Shown here: piece after piece, positions 17,605 to 25,322 of the stretch
How positions within the stretch are numbered: position 1 is the first letter of the stretch
How the letters are laid out: each line of letters begins with the position of its first letter
Assembly (NCBI RefSeq): GCF_000621705.1
Contig: NZ_JHXO01000005.1
Coordinates: 487,826 to 551,825, forward strand
DNA from: Prolixibacter bellariivorans ATCC BAA-1284
GTDB taxonomy: Bacteria; Bacteroidota; Bacteroidia; Bacteroidales; Prolixibacteraceae
DNA length: 64,000 bases
Direction: 5' to 3'
The notes under the pieces: generated by a model
The model's input: only the letters and a program-made list of their open reading frames with translations
Told to the model about the DNA's origin: nothing
The model's database searches: none
Made by a program: the position numbers and the translations under genes

Positions 17605-17648
17605 AAAAGAAAGCTTTCGTCAATTGCTGATGAAGGCTTTCTTTTTTT
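17605..17648 (+). terminator. Rho-independent terminator of rpmB operon
   Basis: AAAAGAAAGC (17605-17614) pairs with GCTTTCTTTT (17636-17645), followed by further T residues. Confidence 0.85.
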
Positions 17649-17722
17649 ATATCCAGCAACAAATTTGAACCGGGGCTTTTTAACGGCAATTTTGTATCTT
17701 CGCCCTGCAATAATCTGATACC

Positions 17723-18670
17723 ATGGGGATATTTAGTTTTACCAAGAATAAAAAAGAGAACCTGGATAAAGGTTTGGCCAAAACCAAAGAGAGCGTTTTT
17801 TCCAAACTCTCGCGTGCTGTGGTTGGCAAATCGAAGGTCGATGACGAAGTTCTCGATAATCTGGAGGAAGTTCTGATTACTTCAGATGTGGGCGTCGATA
17901 CCACCTTGAAGATTATTGAACGCATCGAGGAGCGCGTGTCCAAAGACAAATACCTTGGTGTGAGTGAATTGAATGTTATCCTGAAGGAAGAAATTGCCGC
18001 TTTGCTCGAAGAGAACAATTCGACCGATGTATCTGATTTTGAATTGCCCGATCGCCCCGAGCCTTATGTGATTATGGTCGTTGGTGTGAATGGTGTAGGG
18101 AAGACCACAACCATTGGTAAATTAGCTCACAAGTTTAAAGCTGCCGGCAAGAACGTTTATTTGGGAGCAGCTGATACGTTTCGTGCAGCAGCCATCGACC
18201 AGTTGCAGATTTGGGCTGACCGGGTTGACGTTCCGCTGGTAAAACAGAAAATGGGTTCCGATCCGGCTTCAGTCGCTTACGATACGCTTCAGTCGGCCAA
18301 ATCCAATGGAGCCGATGTGGTAATTATCGATACGGCCGGACGCTTGCACAACAAGATCAACCTGATGAATGAGCTTTCGAAAATCAAGAATGTGATGCAG
18401 AAGGTTTATCCAGGGGCTCCCGACGAAGTATTGCTCATCCTTGATGGTTCAACCGGACAGAATGCCTTTGAACAGGCCAAACAATTTACCAAGGCTACCG
18501 AAGTAACTGCACTGGCTTTAACCAAATTGGATGGTACTGCCAAAGGTGGAGTCGTGATTGGTATTTCCGACCAATTTAAAATTCCGGTGAAATACATTGG
18601 TATTGGTGAAGGAATAGAAGATTTGCAGATATTTAACCGAACTGAATTTGTCGATTCGTTGTTTAGCTAA
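17723..18670 (+). CDS. ftsY: Signal recognition particle receptor FtsY
   Basis: 315-aa SRP receptor GTPase that docks ribosome-SRP complexes at the inner membrane. NG domains only, with a short N-terminus in place of the long acidic A domain of E. coli. GTPase motifs: GVNGVGKTTT (P-loop, about residue 118), DTFRAAA, DTAGRLH, TKLDGTAKGG. The 136-base gap after DUF4295 contains a terminator, so it needs its own promoter; a TATCTTCG at 17695 is a weak -7 candidate. Confidence 0.97.
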   Translation: MGIFSFTKNKKENLDKGLAKTKESVFSKLSRAVVGKSKVDDEVLDNLEEVLITSDVGVDTTLKIIERIEERVSKDKYLGVSELNVILKEEIAALLEENNSTDVSDFELPDRPEPYVIMVVGVNGVGKTTTIGKLAHKFKAAGKNVYLGAADTFRAAAIDQLQIWADRVDVPLVKQKMGSDPASVAYDTLQSAKSNGADVVIIDTAGRLHNKINLMNELSKIKNVMQKVYPGAPDEVLLILDGSTGQNAFEQAKQFTKATEVTALALTKLDGTAKGGVVIGISDQFKIPVKYIGIGEGIEDLQIFNRTEFVDSLFS

Positions 18671-18696
18671 CGGATTCGGTAAATCGATAGATTGTT

Positions 18697-18723
18697 GGAT
18701 GCCGTTTGTGCATCCTTTTTTTG
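18697..18723 (+). terminator. Rho-independent terminator of ftsY
   Basis: Stem GGATGC (18697-18702) / GCATCC (18710-18715), 7-base loop, then a run of eight bases that is mostly T. Confidence 0.8.
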
Positions 18724-18760
18724 TATATGCCGGAAAACATTCAGTAAAAAGGATATAGTG

Positions 18761-20056
18761 ATGAAGAAAAAAGTGAATGTGGTAACCATGGGATGTTCGA
18801 AGAACCTGGTTGATTCAGAATTGTTTTTGAACCAGCTTCAGCATAATGGATACGATGTGGTGCATGACTCGAATGATACCGATGCCCGGATTGTGGCAGT
18901 CAATACGTGTGGGTTCATTCTGGATGCGAAAGAGGAATCAGTGGAAGCAATTATGAACTTTGTCGACGCCAAGAATAAAGGCATGGTCGATAAAATTTTT
19001 GTTTTTGGTTGTCTGTCGGCTCGCTATCGCGATGAATTGGTTGCCGAAATCCCGGAAGTGGATGGATTTTACGGAAAGTTTGAGGTGAAGAAAATGATCA
19101 CCGATCTGAAGGCCAATTACTATATGAGTCTCAGCAACGAGCGTTACTTAACAACGCCCTCTCATTATGCCTTTCTGAAAATATCGGAAGGTTGCGACCG
19201 GACTTGTTCCTATTGTGCCATTCCACGCATGACCGGAAAGCATATTTCCAAACCGATGGAGGACATTATTGAGGAAGCAACGCTGCTGGCGAAGAAAGGT
19301 GTGAAAGAACTGCTGATTATTGCGCAGGATTTGTCCTTTTACGGTATGGACCGGTACAAAAAAAATATGCTGGACGAGTTGCTCAATAAGCTGGCCGATA
19401 TTCCGGGTATCGAGTGGATTAAACTACACTATGCTTATCCGGCTGGTTTTCCACATAAGATTCTGCCGGTAATGCGGGAGCGGAAAAATATTGCCCGTTA
19501 CCTCGATATCGCTTTGCAGCATTCAAGCAACCGGATGCTGAAAATTATGCGCCGGAATATTACGCGGGAAAAGACCATTGAATTGTTGAACCGTATCCGG
19601 AAAGAGGTTCCCGGAATTCATATTCGTACAACCATGTTGGTTGGGCATCCCGGCGAAACGGAAGAGGATTTTGAAGATTTGAAGTCATTTGTTCGCGAAA
19701 TGCGTTTTGAACGGCTGGGTGTTTTTCCTTATTCATTTGAAGAAGACACTTACGCCGGCGAAAACTACAAAGATGATGTTCCCCAGGAGGTAAAAGAGGC
19801 ACGTGCAGCTGAACTGATGGAGATCCAACAGGAGATTGCCGCCGGGATTACTGCTGAGAAAGTGGGAACAGAAATGAAAGTCCTCATCGACCGCAAAGAC
19901 GAAGACTTTTATGTTGGCCGTACCGAATTTGACTCACCCGAAGTGGATGGTGAAGTGTATATCGATAGTCAGGGTAAGGAGCTGGAAGTAGGAACTTTTT
20001 GTCAGGTCGAAATTACCCATACCAACGATTATGATCTTTATGGAATAACAAAATAA
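18761..20056 (+). CDS. rimO: Ribosomal protein S12 methylthiotransferase RimO
   Basis: 431-aa radical-SAM enzyme that adds a methylthio group to an Asp of ribosomal protein S12. Start chosen at 18761 (MKKKVNVVTMGCSKNLVDSE), which is the family's normal N-terminus; the open frame upstream crosses the ftsY terminator. MTTase domain with three Cys (about residues 12, 48, 82), radical-SAM CDRTCSYC about residue 147, C-terminal TRAM domain (about 370-431). The motif SKNLVDSE separates RimO from MiaB. Stands alone between two terminators. Confidence 0.95.
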   Translation: MKKKVNVVTMGCSKNLVDSELFLNQLQHNGYDVVHDSNDTDARIVAVNTCGFILDAKEESVEAIMNFVDAKNKGMVDKIFVFGCLSARYRDELVAEIPEVDGFYGKFEVKKMITDLKANYYMSLSNERYLTTPSHYAFLKISEGCDRTCSYCAIPRMTGKHISKPMEDIIEEATLLAKKGVKELLIIAQDLSFYGMDRYKKNMLDELLNKLADIPGIEWIKLHYAYPAGFPHKILPVMRERKNIARYLDIALQHSSNRMLKIMRRNITREKTIELLNRIRKEVPGIHIRTTMLVGHPGETEEDFEDLKSFVREMRFERLGVFPYSFEEDTYAGENYKDDVPQEVKEARAAELMEIQQEIAAGITAEKVGTEMKVLIDRKDEDFYVGRTEFDSPEVDGEVYIDSQGKELEVGTFCQVEITHTNDYDLYGITK

Positions 20057-20067
20057 ACCCCGAATTG

Positions 20068-20103
20068 AAAAGGTATAAATATGCATATTTATACCTTTTT
20101 TTT
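20068..20103 (+). terminator. Palindromic terminator after rimO
   Basis: Perfect 32-base palindrome centred on ATGCAT (AAAAGGTATAAATAT and its complement), followed by T residues. AT-rich stem but flanked by A and T runs as in bidirectional terminators. Confidence 0.8.
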
Positions 20104-20230
20104 GTTTCCATCAGTTAGCTTAATTTTTTATCTTTTTTTACCTAATGCCTTAGAATTTAAGCTTCTTTAGTAAACATATTTGTCTTCTAGCTGTTGTTTC
20201 TAATAAGTTAATCACTAAAAATTTAAAGCT

Positions 20231-20509
20231 ATGGACAAATATGGTTATGGAATTCTCGGAACATTTGTGATTGGAGCAGTAGTTGGAGCATCCGTAGGAC
20301 TACTGTTCGCGCCACAGAAAGGCGAAGACACTCGTAAGTGGATTGGCGATAAACTGGGTGAGCTTGAAGGCGAAGTTGAAGCTATGGGCAAGAAACTGAA
20401 AACACAGGAATCAAAAGCTGAAGAGGTATTGAACAAAAAAATTCAGGATCTGGAGAAGCAGCTAAGTGAACTGTTGAAGAAGTCAAAAACGGCAAGTGAA
20501 GCCAAGTAA
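20231..20509 (+). CDS. YtxH-domain small membrane protein
   Basis: 92-aa protein with one N-terminal membrane segment (ILGTFVIGAVVGASVGLLFAP) followed by the YtxH signature PQKGEDTRKWIGDKL and a Lys/Glu coiled-coil tail. YtxH-like proteins in other phyla are induced by general stress or phosphate starvation; exact role unknown. First of three short co-directional genes (20231-21124) ending at a hairpin terminator, likely an envelope-stress operon. Confidence 0.88.
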   Translation: MDKYGYGILGTFVIGAVVGASVGLLFAPQKGEDTRKWIGDKLGELEGEVEAMGKKLKTQESKAEEVLNKKIQDLEKQLSELLKKSKTASEAK

Positions 20510-20532
20510 CGTATCCTATAGACAATAATTAA

Positions 20533-20919
20533 ATGCTTATGAAAGATAACCTGACAGAAGATGCTGAAAAGCTGAGCCAAAACTTGAAAGAGTACGTTTC
20601 GGCCAGAATAGAATTGCAGAAGCTGACGTTTGTCGAGGAAAGTACACGTGTTTTTTCACGGTTTTTCTCAACGACAATCATTTGGCTGCTGGCTATTCTG
20701 GTACTGTTTTTTGCTTCTATCGGATTAGCTATTCTCATTGGTCAGTGGCTCGAAAATCCGGCCCTTGGATTTTTTATTTTAGCCGCGGGACTGGTGGTTT
20801 TTGGACTTATATTCTACCTGTTAAGCAGGAAGTGGATAGAACAATCGGTTCTATCCAATATCTACAACATGGTTTTCTCTCAGAAAAAAATGCAAGAGGA
20901 TGATGATGAAAAAGAATAG
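20533..20919 (+). CDS. Phage-holin-like (DUF1469/YqjE type) membrane protein
   Basis: 128-aa protein with an N-terminal amphipathic helix (residues 1-45) and two membrane helices (IIWLLAILVLFFASIGLAILIG and LGFFILAAGLVVFGLIFYLL). The layout matches the YqjE/holin-superfamily III proteins that accompany YtxH or YqjD genes; not a phage lysis gene here since no lysin is nearby. It may start at the ATG 6 bases later (MKDNL). Overlaps the next gene by 20 bases. Confidence 0.8.
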   Translation: MLMKDNLTEDAEKLSQNLKEYVSARIELQKLTFVEESTRVFSRFFSTTIIWLLAILVLFFASIGLAILIGQWLENPALGFFILAAGLVVFGLIFYLLSRKWIEQSVLSNIYNMVFSQKKMQEDDDEKE

Positions 20920-21124
20920 AAAACTACGAAGTTTAAAAGATGTGGAGATGGAACGTCTCAGAATGGAGTACGAAGTATTAATGGCTGAGCATCGGTTGAA
21001 TATCAGTTGGTTATCCATTCGAAATGAAATAAGTCCTGAAAATATTGCGAGAAGCTTGATGGCCAAAGCTTTGCTTCCGATTATTACGGGGGTGAGACAA
21101 TGGTTGTTAAACCGAAGCAAATAG
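20900..21124 (+). CDS. Hypothetical 74-aa protein, third gene of the YtxH operon
   Basis: Short basic protein: charged N-terminal helix (MMMKKNRKLRSLKDVEMERL), then a more hydrophobic C-terminus (ARSLMAKALLPIITG). No family recognised. Evidence that it is real: it overlaps the holin-like gene by 20 bases with a triple-ATG start, runs to just before a terminator, and the YtxH/holin-like/short protein order is common in Bacteroidota. Likely membrane-associated. Confidence 0.7.
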   Translation: MMMKKNRKLRSLKDVEMERLRMEYEVLMAEHRLNISWLSIRNEISPENIARSLMAKALLPIITGVRQWLLNRSK

Positions 21125-21146
21125 CATTTGATTCTTTACAAAGGAT

Positions 21147-21180
21147 AAACAAGGGAGCACTTTTTGATGCTCCCTTGTTT
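21147..21180. terminator. Shared terminator between convergent genes
   Basis: 13-bp perfect stem AAACAAGGGAGCA (21147-21159) / TGCTCCCTTGTTT (21168-21180) with A and T runs on the two sides. Serves the YtxH operon and the minus-strand DUF5698 gene. Confidence 0.9.
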
Positions 21181-21188
21181 ATTGTTGG

Positions 21189-21764
21189 TTACTTCCCCAT
21201 TCTAATTCCGGAAAGATCGTACGGAGGTGCGGTTATTCCACGATTGACAAACTTGACATCGGCAATGGAATAAAACGCATTGGGATTATGTTGCTTGATT
21301 ATGTCGGCTACATTATTTAAATCATTTCGCTTCACGATGCTGTAAATCATGCTGACCCATTTTCCGGTAGCTCCTTCTGCATTATGATGTGTGATACCGT
21401 ATCCCGCATTCTTCAGGGCATTAATCAGTTTGGTCGAATCCATCCGGGTGATGATTTGAAGCTGGACAATGCCAACAGCAAGTCTCTCTTCAATCATCAG
21501 ACCAATAAAGTTTCCGGCAGCAAAACCTCCTGCATAAAAAATGTAGCATACCCAGTTGTCGAGGTTCTGGACAATTTTACTCATGGCCAGTATCCAGATA
21601 AATACTTCAAAGAAGCCCAGTATCGGCGCGACATTTTTCTTTCCTTTCGACACCATAACAATGCGAATGGTTCCTACGGTTACATCCATAATCCGTGCGA
21701 AGAATATCATCAACGGAAGGAGCAGGTAATTGAATAGATTTGAATCGATGAAGTTAGCATCCAT
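21189..21764 (-). CDS. DUF2179/DUF5698 (UPF0316) membrane protein
   Basis: 191-aa protein with three N-terminal membrane helices (YLLLPLMIFFARIMDVTVGTIRIV; LGFFEVFIWILAMSKI; YIFYAGGFAAGNFIGLMIEE) and a cytosolic domain (DUF2179, about residues 105-185, LQIITRMDSTKLINALKNAGY, FYSIADVKFV). This is the UPF0316/YebE-like family, whose function is not established. The DUF2179 part resembles small-molecule-binding PII-like domains. Single gene. Confidence 0.88.
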   Translation of the reverse strand: MDANFIDSNLFNYLLLPLMIFFARIMDVTVGTIRIVMVSKGKKNVAPILGFFEVFIWILAMSKIVQNLDNWVCYIFYAGGFAAGNFIGLMIEERLAVGIVQLQIITRMDSTKLINALKNAGYGITHHNAEGATGKWVSMIYSIVKRNDLNNVADIIKQHNPNAFYSIADVKFVNRGITAPPYDLSGIRMGK

Positions 21765-21796
21765 TGGTCTGTTGGTTTAAGTTTTTGGCAAAATAT

Positions 21797-21823
21797 GAAA
21801 AAACCCGGGAAATTGTCCCGGGT
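21797..21823 (-). terminator. Rho-independent terminator of prfC
   Basis: Minus-strand stem ACCCGGGA / TCCCGGGT (21803-21810 and 21816-21823), 5-base loop, then TTTTTT. Confidence 0.88.
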
Positions 21824-21831
21824 AGTATCTT

Positions 21832-23406
21832 TTAAAACTCTGACTTAAAATGGAAGCTTAGTTCCGGAAAATCACGTTGAGCCATATCCAATATAAATGG
21901 CGAATCGGCCATAAAGACGTCTCGTCCGTGTTTGTCTTTAGCCATTTTGTTGTGTTTTCGCTTTTTGAAATCAGCCAGTTTCTCTTTGTCGTCACTTTCA
22001 ATCCAGCATGCTTTGTACATCGAAAGATTTTCCCACCGACACTTGGCGTTATATTCATGTTCTAGCCGGTATTCAATTACTTCAAACTGCAGTGCTCCAA
22101 CAGTCCCAATAATTTTCCGGCCGTTCAATTCGCTGGTAAAAAGCTGAGCAACACCTTCGTCCATCAGCTGGTCCACTCCCTTATTGAGCTGTTTGGATTT
22201 CATCGGGTCGGCATTCTCGATATATCGGAAAATTTCGGGTGAGAATGATGGAATTCCTTTGAAATGCAGGTCTTCACCTTCGGTAAGCGTATCACCAATA
22301 ATAAAATTACCAGTATCCGGAATACCAACAATATCGCCTGGATAAGCTTCTTCGATAATTTCTTTTTTGGAAGCCATAAAGGCTGTCGGGCTGGAGAATT
22401 TGAAATTCTTTCCCAATCGCATGTGCTTGTAATTGGTATTCCTCTGGAAGGTTCCGGAGCAGATTTTGACAAACGCAATCCGGCTTCGGTGGTTGGGATC
22501 GATGTTGGCGTGAATTTTAAAGACAAAGCCGGTAAATTTCTCCTCCGACGGCTCGACATCACGTTCTTCAGCATCTTTCGGGCGTGGATGAGGAGCAATG
22601 CGTACGAATGTATCCAGCAACTCGTGGACCCCGAAGTTGTACAATGCACTTCCGAAGAAGACGGGTGCCAAATCTCCGGCAAGATATTCTTTTGCATCGA
22701 ATTCGGGATATACGCCTTCTACCAGCTCCAACTCTTCGCGCAACACATCAGCATCGTTTCCGATGTAATTTTCCAGTTCGGGAGAATTGAGATCCTCAAA
22801 GTTGATACCTTCTTCAATTTCCGTAATACTGGGATCGAAGAGTTTCAGATTTTTATCAAAGATGTTGTAAACTCCTTTAAAATCGGGACCATCGTTGATG
22901 GGCCAGCTTAACGGACGAACTTTAATTTTTAACTGTTCTTCAATCTCGTCCAGTAAGTCGAAGGAATCTTTTGTCGGGCGGTCCATTTTGTTGATGAACA
23001 CAATTACCGGCGTTTTTCGCATCCGGCATACATTCATCAGTTTTTCCGTTTGTGGTTCCACGCCTTTTGCCGCATCAATGACAATGATGACGCTGTCAAC
23101 AGCCGTCAGCGTACGGAACGTGTCTTCCTGGAAATCCTGGTGACCGGGTGTATCCAGAATGTTAACCTTGTAACCCTGGTATTCGAATCCCATCACGGAA
23201 GTGGCCACCGAAATTCCCCTCTGACGTTCAATTTCCATGAAGTCAGAAGTCGCACTTTTCTTGATTTTATTGCTTTTTACCGCTCCGGCCGTATGGATGG
23301 CACCCCCGAAAAGCAATAACTTTTCGGTTAATGTGGTTTTACCCGCATCAGGGTGACTCACAATTCCAAAGGTCCTGCGGCGTTTTATTTCTTCTTTAAA
23401 ACCCAT
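21832..23406 (-). CDS. prfC: Peptide chain release factor 3
   Basis: 524-aa translational GTPase that removes RF1/RF2 from the ribosome after termination. Start set at 23404-23406 ([20 protein letters not shown]), the usual RF3 start; the open frame extends 42 codons further without similarity. G motifs: [29 protein letters not shown]3-specific C-terminal domains include [10 protein letters not shown] and the DRDAFL-type ending [14 protein letters not shown]. Complete, single gene with terminator. Confidence 0.96.
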   Translation of the reverse strand: MGFKEEIKRRRTFGIVSHPDAGKTTLTEKLLLFGGAIHTAGAVKSNKIKKSATSDFMEIERQRGISVATSVMGFEYQGYKVNILDTPGHQDFQEDTFRTLTAVDSVIIVIDAAKGVEPQTEKLMNVCRMRKTPVIVFINKMDRPTKDSFDLLDEIEEQLKIKVRPLSWPINDGPDFKGVYNIFDKNLKLFDPSITEIEEGINFEDLNSPELENYIGNDADVLREELELVEGVYPEFDAKEYLAGDLAPVFFGSALYNFGVHELLDTFVRIAPHPRPKDAEERDVEPSEEKFTGFVFKIHANIDPNHRSRIAFVKICSGTFQRNTNYKHMRLGKNFKFSSPTAFMASKKEIIEEAYPGDIVGIPDTGNFIIGDTLTEGEDLHFKGIPSFSPEIFRYIENADPMKSKQLNKGVDQLMDEGVAQLFTSELNGRKIIGTVGALQFEVIEYRLEHEYNAKCRWENLSMYKACWIESDDKEKLADFKKRKHNKMAKDKHGRDVFMADSPFILDMAQRDFPELSFHFKSEF

Positions 23407-23553
23407 AACTAACTTTTGAGTGGGCAAAGATAGCCTTTTTCGGACATCGGAGAAACCTTGGGGAATGAAAACAAAAGGGTTACCTCGTGCCTGTTCCGGG
23501 TACTTCGTAAACGCCTCTCGTGTGAGGAGCAACCAGACTTTTAAGTGTCCGGA

Positions 23554-24162
23554 CTATGCGGGCTGATAGAAGTTGAGTGCAATGGTTCCGCCTGCAAAAT
23601 TTCGGGAAGAGTGATACTTTACGGGCAGGCCATCAATAATGTTGTTCAACTCACCATTTTTTCGGTAATAACGGAAATTGCGGTAATGGTCGCCACCGAC
23701 CATAAACTCGGCAAAAGAAACAGCTTTCTCGGCAATCCATTTACGGTTTTCGGTGAAATGGTAATCGACAATGATCAAATATCCATCGGGCTTTAGTACA
23801 CGGAGCATTTCTTTCAGAATCAGGCGTCCTTCTTCCGGGCCTTTTTCGTGTAATGCCAATGAAATCAGTACTACATGAAAATGATGGTCACGAAAGGGTA
23901 ATGCGGTGGCATCGGCCTGGACATAATCTATGCCGGACGATTTTTTACGAGCCACTTTTAGCATGCCATCCGAACGGTCGACTCCGGTGCACTGAATTCC
24001 ATTGTCAGCCAACCGACGTAGCTGGCTGCCGGTTCCGCAGCCGACATCCAGAATGTTCGTTATTTTTAAATTGACCAGCGATTCTGTCAGATTTTTTCTT
24101 AATCCGGTTAATACCGGTTCCACTAACGGATCATAAATACGGGCAAACCAATACGACTCCAT
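23554..24162 (-). CDS. Class I SAM-dependent methyltransferase
   Basis: 202-aa methyltransferase with SAM-binding motif I LDVGCGTGSQLRRL (about residue 39), acidic motif GVDRSDGM, motif II DYVQADATALPFRDHHF and motif III LRVLKPDGYLIIVDYH. The fold is UbiE/Methyltransf_11 type, but the short length and C-terminus do not identify a substrate. It starts 3 bases after the DUF1801 gene, so the two are almost certainly co-transcribed. Confidence 0.85.
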   Translation of the reverse strand: MESYWFARIYDPLVEPVLTGLRKNLTESLVNLKITNILDVGCGTGSQLRRLADNGIQCTGVDRSDGMLKVARKKSSGIDYVQADATALPFRDHHFHVVLISLALHEKGPEEGRLILKEMLRVLKPDGYLIIVDYHFTENRKWIAEKAVSFAEFMVGGDHYRNFRYYRKNGELNNIIDGLPVKYHSSRNFAGGTIALNFYQPA

Positions 24163-24165
24163 TCT

Positions 24166-24498
24166 TCACGATTTCAGTTCCTCAAAAATTTCTTCCAGCA
24201 CATCCAGTGGCAGTTCTTCCGGATGGGTATAACGAATGCAACTTCTTCCGATGCTGGCGTTCGCAAACCGATCACGGTATTTCTCAATTTTTCGACCGTC
24301 AAACAGATAAAACGTCAGGTATTTCTTTTGTGAGGCAATGGCACAGAATGGTTTGTACGTAGGCATCCCATATTCCATTGTTTCTTCAATATCAGGAAAG
24401 TATTTCTGAATCATCGAACGAACCCTGGCAATAACCCGTGCCCGATCTTCCGGGATTGTCGTCAGATACTCATCAACGGTAATGGCTTCTGTTTTCAT
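24166..24498 (-). CDS. DUF1801-family protein
   Basis: 110-aa protein of the DUF1801 (YdhG-like) family: EETMEYGMPTYK, YLTFYLFDG, GRSCIRYTHPEELPLDVL. Family members are small soluble proteins with a beta-alpha fold related to frataxin-like/iron chaperones; function unknown. Upstream partner of the methyltransferase with only 3 bases between them. Confidence 0.85.
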   Translation of the reverse strand: MKTEAITVDEYLTTIPEDRARVIARVRSMIQKYFPDIEETMEYGMPTYKPFCAIASQKKYLTFYLFDGRKIEKYRDRFANASIGRSCIRYTHPEELPLDVLEEIFEELKS

Positions 24499-24644
24499 GA
24501 CGTTCGTATTAGTGTTTGACTTGTGTACAGCGGATGTACCAAGTTAACAAAATATCATGATATGTGACTGTTTTAATTTATGAAACATACAAGATGGATA
24601 CATGGTTTGCATGCTGTATGGCATCGCTATGTCGGTAAGAAGGA

Positions 24645-24674
24645 TAAAAAAAGAGGAGAGTAGCCTCTCCTCTT
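24645..24674 (-). terminator. Rho-independent terminator of the acidic-tail small gene
   Basis: Stem AAGAGGAGAG (24651-24660) / CTCTCCTCTT (24665-24674) with loop TAGC; T run on the minus strand from the A tract at 24645-24651. Confidence 0.88.
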
Positions 24675-24720
24675 TATATTTTCAGTTGGTTTGAATGGTT
24701 AGGAATAACGAATCGTTTGA

Positions 24721-24933
24721 CTAATAATCATCCTCATCGTCGAAATCCTCTTCGTCATCATCATTTAATTGATTATAACTCTTAATTTCTTCCCAATCGT
24801 CCAGATCTTCATTTAGTTCTTCTTCGCTTAAGAGATAGGCATTTTTCTCTTTTCGGCGAATTCTTTTCGGACGGAGCGAATCATCTCGGCCATCCATTAC
24901 ATCCCGGTTTCTTTTAAAATTCTTTTTTTTCAT
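24721..24933 (-). CDS. Small protein with basic head and acidic tail
   Basis: 70-aa protein starting MKKKNFKRNRDVMDGRDD at 24933. The first 30 residues are strongly basic (RPKRIRRKEK); the last 30 are almost all Asp/Glu (DDDEEDFDDEDDY). No family recognised. The frame is open further upstream but the Lys-rich start is more natural and is followed by a strong terminator after the stop. The bipolar charge suggests a nucleic-acid or ribosome contact, which is a guess. Confidence 0.65.
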   Translation of the reverse strand: MKKKNFKRNRDVMDGRDDSLRPKRIRRKEKNAYLLSEEELNEDLDDWEEIKSYNQLNDDDEEDFDDEDDY

Positions 24934-25211
24934 AACGTGATGATTAATATCCGTTTCGGCTTGCGATATCGGAATAAAACTATCAAATTCTGATATTAAT
25001 TTCAACTTAAAATTTACATCTAAATTCAAGGAAAAAGTATGCTCTTTAACTTAATTCGGATGGATATCTTCTGGTATCATTCCAGAGCTGAAGGAATATC
25101 GCCTTTTCATCATTTGGCGGTTGTTCTGTTGCGGATGCTTATTTATTCTTTTGTTTTTTAATTTGTTAGTTGTTAATTGTTTATGTTCGTAGATGCGACT
25201 TCGATTATTTA

Positions 25212-25244
25212 TTGGTAATTATACAAATCTTTTTAATTAGTTTG
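25212..25244 (+). promoter_or_regulatory. Candidate promoter of the PorE-like gene; rest of 24934-25322 empty
   Basis: TTGG at 25212 and TTAGTTTG at 25237-25244 with a 21-base spacer resemble the Bacteroidota -33/-7 pair with mismatches. It lies about 80 bases before the PorE-like start. Nothing else can be supported in this 389-base AT-rich gap. Confidence 0.35.
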
Positions 25245-25322
25245 CAACCTAAAATTGAAAAATAAACGCTTTTTTTCATTGTAACACTCTCTATAATAAC
25301 GGAAAGAATCTGATTACATTAT

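Noticed and set aside
20533..20919. Prophage remnant (holin)
   Set aside because: No phage genes around; the holin-like fold is a standard part of YtxH/YqjE-type operons.
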